A stretch of DNA of 64,000 bases from Muraenolepis orangiensis (lineage: Eukaryota; Chordata; Actinopteri; Gadiformes; Muraenolepididae): contig CM051019.1 of assembly GCA_027704905.1 (NCBI GenBank), positions 23,551,741 to 23,615,740 of the forward strand. Direction: 5' to 3'. The notes below the pieces were generated by a model. It made no database searches. It saw only the letters and a program-made list of their open reading frames with translations, and was not told the DNA's origin. Positions 52,601 to 64,000 of the stretch are shown here, one piece after another (the first letter of the stretch is position 1; each line of letters starts with the position of its first letter). Both the position numbers and the translations under genes were made by a program.

Positions 52601-54625
52601 GCATTCACCCACTCACACGCATCCACCCACTCACACGCATCCACCCACTCACACACATCAACCCACTCACACGCATTCACCCACTCACACGCATTCACCC
52701 ACTCACACGCATCCACCCACTCACACGCATCCACCCACTCACACACATCAACCCACTCACACGCATTCACCCACTCACACACATCCACCCACTCACACAC
52801 ATTCACGCATCCACCCACTCACACGCATCCACCCACTCACACGCATCCACCCACTCACACGCATTCACCCACTCACACGCATACACCCACTCACACGCAT
52901 CCACCCACTTACACACATTCACCCACTCACACGCATCCACCCACTCACACACACCCACCCACTCACTCACACACATTCATCCACTCACACGCATCAACCC
53001 ACTCATACACATTCATCCACTCCCATCATTCATCCACTCCCACACATTCACCCACTCACACGCATCCACCCACTCACACACATCCACCCACTCACACGCA
53101 TCCACCCACTCACACACATCCACCCACTCACACACATCCACCCACTCACACGCATCAACCCACTCACACGCATTCACCCACTCACACACATCCACCCACT
53201 CACACACATCAACCCACTCACACGCATCAACCCACTCACACGCATTCACCCACTCACACACATCCACCCACTCACACACATCCACCCACTCACACACATC
53301 CACCCACTCACACGCATCCACCCACTCACACACATCCACCCACTCACACGCATCCACCCACTCACACGCATCCACCCACTCACACACATTCACCCACTCA
53401 CACGCATCCACCCACTCACACGCATTCACCCACTCACACACATCAACCCACTCACACGCATTCACCCACTCACACACATCCACCCACTCACACACATCAA
53501 CCCACTCACACGCATCCACCCACTCACACGCATTCACCCACTCACACACATCAACCCACTCACACGCATTCACCCACTCACACACATCCACCCACTCACA
53601 CACATCAACCCACTCACACGCATTCACCCACTCACACACATCAACCCACTCACACGCATTCACCCACTCACACACATCCACCCACTCACACGCATCAACC
53701 CACTCACACGCATTCACCCACTCACACACATCCACCCACTCACACGCATTCACCCACTCACACACATCCACCCACTCACACACATTCACGCATCCAGCCA
53801 CTCACACACATCCACCCACTCACACGCATCCACCCACTCACACGCATTCACCCACTCACACGCATCCACCCACTCACACGCATCCACCCACTCACACACA
53901 TCAACCCACTCACACGCATTCACCCACTCACACACATCCACCCACTCACACACATTCACGCATCGACCCACTCACACGCATCCACCCACTCACACGCATC
54001 CACCCACTCACACGCATTCACCCACTCACACGCATCCACCCACTCACACGCATCCACCCACTTACACACATTCACCCACTCACACACATCCACCCACTCA
54101 CACGCATCAACCCACTCACACGCATTCACCCACTCACACACATCAACCCACTCACACGCATTCACCCGCTCACACACATCCACCCACTCACACACATTCA
54201 CGCATCCACCCACTCACACACATCCACCCACTCACACGCATCCACCCACTCACACGCATTCACCCACTCACACGCATCCACCCACTCACACGCATCCACC
54301 CACTCACACACATCAACCCACTCACACGCATTCACCCACTCACACGCATTCACCCACTCACACGCATCCACCCACTCACACGCATCCACCCACTCACACA
54401 CATCAACCCACTCACACGCATTCACCCACTCACACACATCCACCCACTCACACACATTCACGCATCCACCCACTCACACGCATCCACCCACTCACACGCA
54501 TCCACCCACTCACAGACATTCACCCACTCACACGCATACACCCACTCACACGCATCCACCCACTTACACACATTCACCCACTCACATGCATCCACCCACT
54601 CACACACACCCACCCACTCACTCAC
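49603..54625 (+). repeat. 5.0-kb higher-order repeat, copy A
   Basis: Landmark ACACATTCATCC clusters at 49603, 50721 and 52971, next at 54626: internal spacing 1118, 2250, 1655, total 5023 bp. It contains CACGACATTCACCC near 49490 just before the start and the CATTCATTCATCC motif at each landmark. Confidence 0.9.
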
Positions 54626-57600
54626 ACACATTCATCCACTCACACGCATCAACCCACTCATACACATTCATCCACTCCCATTCATTCATCCACTCCCACA
54701 CATTCACCCACTCACACGCATCCACCCACTCACACACATCCACCCACTCACACGCATCCACCCACTCACACACATCCACCCACTCACACACATCCACCCA
54801 CTCACACGCATCAACCCACTCACACGCATTCACCCACTCACACACATCCACCCACTCACACACATCAACCCACTCACACGCATCAACCCACTCACACGCA
54901 TTCACCCACTCACACACATCCACCCACTCACACACATCCACCCACTCACACACATCCACCCACTCACACGCATCCACCCACTCACACACATCCACCCACT
55001 CACACGCATCCACCCACTCACACGCATCCACCCACTTACACGCATCCACCCACTCACACACATCCACCCACTCACACGCATCCACCCACTCACACGCATC
55101 CACCCACTCACACGCATCCACCCACTCACACGCATCCACCCACTCACACGCATCCACCCACTCACACACATCAACCCACTCACACGCATCCACCCACTTA
55201 CACACATTCACCCACTCACACACATCCACCCACTCACACGCATCAACCCACTCACACGCATTCACCCACTCACACACATCAACCCACTCACACGCATTCA
55301 CCCACTCACACACATCCACCCACTCACACACATTCACGCATCCACCCACTCACACACATCCACCCACTCACACGCATCCACCCACTCACACGCATTCACC
55401 CACTCACACGCATCCACCCACTCACACGCATCCACCCACTCACACACATCAACCCACTCACACGCATTCACCCACTCACACGCATTCACCCACTCACACG
55501 CATCCACCCACTCACACGCATCCACCCACTCACACACATCACCCACTCACACGCATTCACCCACTCACACACATCCACCCACTCACACATCACGCATCCA
55601 CCCACTCACACGCATCCACCCACTCACACACATTCACCCACTCACACGCATACACCCACTCACACGCATCCACCCACTTACACACATTCACCCACTCACA
55701 CGCATCCACCCACTCACACACACCCACCCACTCACTCACACACATTCATCCACTCACACGCATCAACCCACTCATACACATTCATCCACTCCCATCATTC
55801 ATCCACTCCCACACATTCACCCACTCACACGCATCCACCCACTCACACACATCCACCCACTCACACGCATCCACCCACTCACACACATCCACCCACTCAC
55901 ACACATCCACCCACTCACACGCATCAACCCACTCACACGCATTCACCCACTCACACACATCCACCCACTCACACACATCAACCCACTCACACGCATCAAC
56001 CCACTCACACGCATTCACCCACTCACACACATCCACCCACTCACACACATCCACCCACTCACACACATCCACCCACTCACACGCATCCACCCACTCACAC
56101 ACATCCACCCACTCACACGCATCCACCCACTCACACGCATCCACCCACTTACACACATTCACCCACTCACAACATCCACCCACTCACACGCATCAACCCA
56201 CTCACACGCATTCACCCACTCACACACATCCACCCACTCACACACATCCACCCACTCACACACATCCACCCACTCACACGCATCCACCCACTCACACGCA
56301 TCCACCCACTCACACGCATCCACCCACTCACACGCATCCACCCACTCACACACATCCACCCACTCACACGCATCCACCCACTCACACACATCCACCCACT
56401 CACACACATTCACCCACTCACACACATCCACCCACTCACACGCATCAACCCACTCACACGCATTCACCCACTCACACACATCCACCCACTCACACACATC
56501 CACCCACTCACACGCATCCACCCACTCACACACATCCACCCACTCACACGCATCCACCCACTCACACGCATCCACCCACTCACACGCATCCACCCACTCA
56601 CACGCATCCACCCACTCACACGCATCCACCCACTCACACGCATCCACCCACTCACACGCATCCACCCACTCACACGCATCCACCCACTCACACGCATCCA
56701 CCCACTCACACGCATTCACCCACTCACACGCATCCACCCACTCACACGCATCCACCCACTCACACGCATCCACCCACTCACACACATCCACCCACTCACA
56801 CGCATCCACCCACTCACACGCATCCACCCACTCACACACATTCACCCACTCACACACATCCACCCACTCACACGCATCAACCCACTCACACGCATTCACC
56901 CACTCACACACATCCACCCACTCACACACATCCACCCACTCACACACATCCACCCACTCACACGCATCCACCCACTCACACACATCCACCCACTCACACA
57001 CATCCACCCACTCACACGCATCCACCCACTCACACGCATCCACCCACTCACACGCATCCACCCACTCACGCGCATTCACCCACTCACACGCATCCACCCA
57101 CTCACACGCATCCACCCACTCACACGCATCCACCCACTCACACGCATCCACCCACTCACACGCATCCACCCACTCACACGCATCCACCCACTCACACGCA
57201 TCCACCCACTCACACGCATCCACCCACTCACACGCATTCACCCACTCACACGCATCCACCCACTCACACGCATCAACCCACTCACACGCATTCACCCACT
57301 CACACACATCAACCCACTCACACGCATTCACCCGCTCACACACATCCACCCACTCACACGCATCCACCCACTCACACACATCAACCCACTCACACGCATC
57401 CACCCACTTACACACATTCACCCACTCAAACACATCCACCCACTCACACGCATCAACCCACTCACACGCATTCACCCACTCACACACATCAACCCACTCA
57501 CACGCATTCACCCGCTCACACACATCCACCCACTCACACACATTCACGCATCCACCCACTCACACACATCCACCCACTCACACGCATCCACCCACTCACA

Positions 57601-59625
57601 CGCATTCACCCACTCACACGCATCCACCCACTCACACGCATCCACCCACTCACACACATCAACCCACTCACACGCATTCACCCACTCACACGCATTCACC
57701 CACTCACACGCATCCACCCACTCACACGCATCCACCCACTCACACACATCAACCCACTCACACGCATTCACCCACTCACACACATCCACCCACTCACACA
57801 CATTCACGCATCCACCCACTCACACGCATCCACCCACTCACACGCATCCACCCACTCACACGCATTCACCCACTCACACGCATACACCCACTCACACGCA
57901 TCCACCCACTTACACACATTCACCCACTCACATGCATCCACCCACTCACACACACCCACCCACTCACTCACACACATTCATCCACTCACACGCATCAACC
58001 CACTCATACACATTCATCCACTCCCATTCATTCATCCACTCCCACACATTCACCCACTCACACGCATCCACCCACTCACACACATCCACCCACTCACACG
58101 CATCCACCCACTCACACACATCCACCCACTCACACACATCCACCCACTCACACGCATCAACCCACTCACACGCATTCACCCACTCACACACATCCACCCA
58201 CTCACACACATCAACCCACTCACACGCATCAACCCACTCACACGCATTCACCCACTCACACACATCCACCCACTCACACACATCCACCCACTCACACACA
58301 TCCACCCACTCACACGCATCCACCCACTCACACACATCCACCCACTCACACGCATCCACCCACTCACACGCATCCACCCACTCACACACATTCACCCACT
58401 CACACGCATCCACCCACTCACACGCATTCACCCACTCACACACATCAACCCACTCACACGCATTCACCCACTCACACACATCCACCCACTCACACACATC
58501 AACCCACTCACACGCATCCACCCACTCACACGCATTCACCCACTCACACACATCAACCCACTCACACGCATTCACCCACTCACACACATCCACCCACTCA
58601 CACACATCAACCCACTCACACGCATTCACCCACTCACACACATCACCCACTCACACGCATTCACCCACTCACACACATCCACCCACTCACACGCATCAAC
58701 CCACTCACACGCATTCACCCACTCACACACATCCACCCACTCACACGCATTCACCCACTCACACACATCCACCCACTCACACACATTCACGCATCCACCA
58801 CTCACACACATCCACCCACTCACACGCATCCACCCACTCACACGCATTCACCCACTCACACGCATCCACCCACTCACACGCATCCACCCACTCACACACA
58901 TCAACCCACTCACACGCATTCACCCACTCACACACATCCACCCACTCACACACATCACGCATCGACCCACTCACACGCATCCACCCACTCACACGCATCC
59001 AGCCACTCACACGCATTCACCCACTCACACGCATCCACCCACTCACACGCATCCACCCACTTACACACATTCACCCACTCACACACATCCACCCACTCAC
59101 ACGCATCAACCCACTCACACGCATTCACCCACTCACACACATCAACCCACTCACACGCATTCACCCGCTCACACACATCCACCCACTCACACACATTCAC
59201 GCATCCACCCACTCACACACATCCACCCACTCACACGCATCCACCCACTCACACGCATTCACCCACTCACACGCATCCACCCACTCACACGCATCCACCC
59301 ACTCACACACATCAACCCACTCACACGCATTCACCCACTCACACGCATTCACCCACTCACACGCATCCACCCACTCACACGCATCCACCCACTCACACAC
59401 ATCAACCCACTCACACGCATTCACCCACTCACACACATCCACCCACTCACACACATTCACGCATCCACCCACTCACACGCATCCACCCACTCACACGCAT
59501 CCACCCACTCACACGACATTCACCCACTCACACGCATACACCCACTCACACGCATCCACCCACTTACACACATTCACCCACTCACATGCATCCACCCACT
59601 CACACACACCCACCCACTCACTCAC
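54626..59625 (+). repeat. 5.0-kb higher-order repeat, copy B
   Basis: Landmarks at 54626, 55740 and 57972, next at 59626: spacing 1114, 2232, 1654, total 5000 bp. Unit-variant order follows copy A. Single-base losses near 55540-55590, 56170, 58630, 58800 and 58950 account for part of the length difference. Confidence 0.9.
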
Positions 59626-62600
59626 ACACATTCATCCACTCACACGCATCAACCCACTCATACACATTCATCCACTCCCATTCATTCATCCACTCCCACA
59701 CATTCACCCACTCACACGCATCCACCCACTCACACACATCCACCCACTCACACGCATCCACCCACTCACACACATCCACCCACTCACACACATCCACCCA
59801 CTCACACGCATCAACCCACTCACACGCATTCACCCACTCACACACATCCACCCACTCACACACATCAACCCACTCACACGCATCAACCCACTCACACGCA
59901 TTCACCCACTCACACACATCCACCCACTCACACACATCCACCCACTCACACACATCCACCCACTCACACGCATCCACCCACTCACACACATCCACCCACT
60001 CACACGCATCCACCCACTCACACGCATCCACCCACTTACACGCATCCACCCACTCACACACATCCACCCACTCACACGCATCCACCCACTCACACGCATC
60101 CACCCACTCACACGCATCCACCCACTCACACGCATCCACCCACTCACACGCATCCACCCACTCACACACATCAACCCACTCACACGCATCCACCCACTCA
60201 CACACATTCACCCACTCACACACATCCACCCACTCACACGCATCAACCCACTCACACGCATTCACCCACTCACACACATCAACCCACTCACACGCATTCA
60301 CCCACTCACACACATCCACCCACTCACACACATTCACGCATCCACCCACTCACACACATCCACCCACTCACACGCATCCACCCACTCACACGCATTCACC
60401 CACTCACACGCATCCACCCACTCACACGCATCCACCCACTCACACACATCAACCCACTCACACGCATTCACCCACTCACACGCATCACCCACTCACACGC
60501 ATCCACCCACTCACACGCATCCACCCACTCACACACATCAACCCACTCACACGCATTCACCCACTCACACACATCCACCCACTCACACACATTCACGCAT
60601 CCACCCACTCACACGCATCCACCCACTCACACGCATCCACCCACTCACACACATTCACCCACTCACACGCATACACCCACTCACACGCATCCACCCACTT
60701 ACACACATTCACCCACTCACATGCATCCACCCACTCACACACATCCACCCACTCACTCACACACATTCATCCACTCACACGCATCAACCCACTCATACAC
60801 ATTCATCCACTCCCATTCATTCATCCACTCCCACACATTCACCCACTCACACGCATCCACCCACTCACACACATCCACCCACTCACACGCATCCACCCAC
60901 TCACACACATCCACCCACTCACACACATCCACCCACTCACACGCATCAACCCACTCACACGCATTCACCCACTCACACACATCCACCCACTCACACACAT
61001 CAACCCACTCACACGCATCAACCCACTCACACGCATTCACCCACTCACACACATCCACCCACTCACACACATCCACCCACTCACACACATCCACCCACTC
61101 ACACGCATCCACCCACTCACACACATCCACCCACTCACACGCATCCACCCACTCACACGCATCCACCCACTTACACACATTCACCCACTCACACACATCC
61201 ACCCACTCACACGCATCAACCCACTCACACGCATTCACCCACTCACACACATCCACCCACTCACACACATCCACCCACTCACACACATCCACCCACTCAC
61301 ACGCATCCACCCACTCACACGCATCCACCCACTCACACGCATCCACCCACTCACACGCATCCACCCACTCACACACATCCACCCACTCACACGCATCCAC
61401 CCACTCACACACATCCACCCACTCACACACATTCACCCACTCACACACATCCACCCACTCACACGCATCAACCCACTCACACGCATTCACCCACTCACAC
61501 ACATCCACCCACTCACACACATCCACCCACTCACACGCATCCACCCACTCACACACATCCACCCACTCACACGCATCCACCCACTCACACGCATCCACCC
61601 ACTCACACGCATTCACCCACTCACACGCATCCACCCACTCACACGCATCCACCCACTCACACGCATCCACCCACTCACACGCATCCACCCACTCACACGC
61701 ATCCACCCACTCACACGCATCCACCCACTCACACGCATCCACCCACTCACACGCATTCACCCACTCACACGCATCCACCCACTCACACGCATCCACCCAC
61801 TCACACGCATCCACCCACTCACACACATCCACCCACTCACACGCATCCACCCACTCACACACATCCACCCACTTACACACATTCACCCACTCACACACAT
61901 CCACCCACTCACACGCATCAACCCACTCACACGCATTCACCCACTCACACACATCCACCCACTCACACACATCCACCCACTCACACACATCCACCCACTC
62001 ACACGCATCCACCCACTCACACACATCCACCCACTCACACACATCCACCCACTCACACGCATCCACCCACTCACACGCATCCACCCACTCACACGCATCC
62101 ACCCACTCACACGCATTCACCCACTCACACGCATCCACCCACTCACACGCATCCACCCACTCACACGCATCCACCCACTCACACGCATCCACCCACTCAC
62201 ACGCATCCACCCACTCACACGCATCCACCCACTCACACGCATCCACCCACTCACACGCATTCACCCACTCACACGCATCCACCCACTCACACGCATCAAC
62301 CCACTCACACGCATTCACCCACTCACACACATCAACCCACTCACACGCATTCACCCACTCACACACATCCACCCACTCACACGCATCCACCCACTCACAC
62401 ACATCAACCCACTCACACGCATCCACCCACTTACACACATTCACCCACTCACACACATCCACCCACTCACACGCATCAACCCACTCACACGCATTCACCC
62501 ACTCACACACATCAACCCACTCACACGCATTCACCCGCTCACACACATCCACCCACTCACACACATTCACGCATCCACCCACTCACACACATCCACCCAC

Positions 62601-64000
62601 TCACACGCATCCACCCACTCACACGCATTCACCCACTCACACGCATCCACCCACTCACACGCATCCACCCACTCACACACATCAACCCACTCACACGCAT
62701 TCACCCACTCACACGCATTCACCCACTCACACGCATCCACCCACTCACACGCATCCACCCACTCACACACATCAACCCACTCACACGCATTCACCCACTC
62801 ACACACATCCACCCACTCACACACATTCACGCATCCACCCACTCACACGCATCCACCCACTCACACGCATCCACCCACTCACACGCATTCACCCACTCAC
62901 ACGCATACACCCACTCACACGCATCCACCCACTTACACACATTCACCCACTCACATGCATCCACCCACTCACACACACCCACCCACTCACTCACACACAT
63001 TCATCCACTCACACGCATCAACCCACTCATACACATTCATCCACTCCCATTCATTCATCCACTCCCACACATTCACCCACTCACACGCATCCACCCACTC
63101 ACACACATCCACCCACTCACACGCATCCACCCACTCACACACATCCACCCACTCACACACATCCACCCACTCACACGCATCAACCCACTCACACGCATTC
63201 ACCCACTCACACACATCCACCCACTCACACACATCAACCCACTCACACGCATCAACCCACTCACACGCATTCACCCACTCACACACATCCACCCACTCAC
63301 ACACATCCACCCACTCACACACATCCACCCACTCACACGCATCCACCCACTCACACACATCCACCCACTCACACGCATCCACCCACTCACACGCATCCAC
63401 CCACTCACACACATTCACCCACTCACACGCATCCACCCACTCACACGCATTCACCCACTCACACACATCAACCCACTCACACGCATTCACCCACTCACAC
63501 ACATCCACCCACTCACACACATCAACCCACTCACACGCATCCACCCACTCACACGCATTCACCCACTCACACACATCAACCCACTCACACGCATTCACCC
63601 ACTCACACACATCACCCACTCACACACATCAACCCACTCACACGCATTCACCCACTCACACACATCAACCCACTCACACGCATTCACCCACTCACACACA
63701 TCCACCCACTCACACGCATCACCCACTCACACGCATTCACCCACTCACACACATCCACCCACTCACACGCATTCACCCACTCACACACATCCACCCACTC
63801 ACACACATTCACGCATCCACCCACTCACACACATCCACCCACTCACACGCATCCACCCACTCACACGCATTCACCCACTCACACGCATCCACCCACTCAC
63901 ACGCATCCACCCACTCACACACATCAACCCACTCACACGCATTCACCCACTCACACACATCCACCCACTCACACACATTCACGCATCGACCCACTCACAC
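59626..64000 (+). repeat. 5.0-kb higher-order repeat, copy C (cut by window end)
   Basis: Landmarks at 59626, 60761 and 62995 (spacing 1135, 2234). The order again matches copies A and B. The right end, including GCATCGACCC seen in A (near 53963) and B (near 58961), reappears at 63985, so the copy would close shortly after the window. Confidence 0.9.

Larger units (their letters stand above)
47217..64000 (+). repeat. 18-bp satellite array, block 3, runs off the right edge
   Basis: About 16.8 kb of the same unit. The first part to about 48.8 kb has several shortened units (for example CATCACCC, GCATCCACTCACAC). From about 49.2 kb the array is regular and organised as 5.0-kb higher-order repeats. 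New local variants such as GCATACACCC, CATCCACACAC-type CACACACCCACCC and GCATCGACCC help to align copies. Confidence 0.98.

Noticed and set aside
60753..62582. Minus-strand frame of CEWVDA/CEWVNA repeats, 609 codons
   Set aside because: The reverse complement of the same satellite unit. Cys-Trp periodicity follows from the 18-bp period and not from a protein family.
14267..64000. CRISPR array
   Set aside because: Repeats are directly contiguous with no unique spacers, and the surrounding DNA is eukaryotic.

Overview
The window looks like nuclear DNA of a vertebrate, most likely a teleost fish. The evidence is several kinds of fish-type non-LTR retrotransposon debris, including an L2-clade element with the 3' hairpin built on CGCTTTGGATAAAAGCG. 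There is also a hAT transposase relic, split genes with GT-AG introns, and abundant micro- and minisatellites. Nothing in it is prokaryotic. I cannot name a species.

Positions 1-14266 are ordinary repeat-rich intergenic and genic DNA. A minus-strand LINE fragment (1-2000) runs off the left edge. A CpG-rich block (about 2680-3800) may hold a promoter and first exon. A minus-strand hAT relic starts at 3877 and is split by a plus-strand L2-clade LINE (5452-6845) flanked by a 14-bp target-site duplication. Four minus-strand exons of an unrecognised gene lie at 7721-8624 with compatible splice phases. Next come a 16-bp tandem repeat, a (GA)n tract and a 61-bp minisatellite. A LINE 3' end then abuts the broken exon of an immunoglobulin-like V domain (11917-12028), followed by two short Thr/Ser-rich stalk-like exons in the same phase and another LINE relic (13684-14128).

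Positions 14267-64000 are almost entirely one satellite: an 18-bp unit, consensus CATCCACCCACTCACACG, in roughly 2,600 tandem copies by length. It forms three blocks (14267-23990, 25642-47125, 47217-64000) and continues past the window. The blocks are separated by a second copy of the Ig-stalk/LINE segment (23991-25641, offset 11375 bp from 12616-14266, no difference seen where compared) and by an 84-bp scrap of the same LINE tail (47126-47209). A run of exactly 1000 N lies at 35649-36648. The array has nested higher-order structure, clearest as two complete tandem copies of about 5.0 kb and a third cut by the window edge (49603-64000), with 1.8-kb and 3.65-kb repeats elsewhere.

The very long open frames across the array result from a stop-free unit of 18 bp, a multiple of three, and are not annotated as genes. 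No operon or working pathway is visible. The likely genes are an unrecognised minus-strand gene (C-terminal exons only) and a damaged Ig-superfamily receptor-like gene. The most unusual content is the satellite, its higher-order organisation, and the question of whether the 11.4-kb duplication is real or an assembly product.
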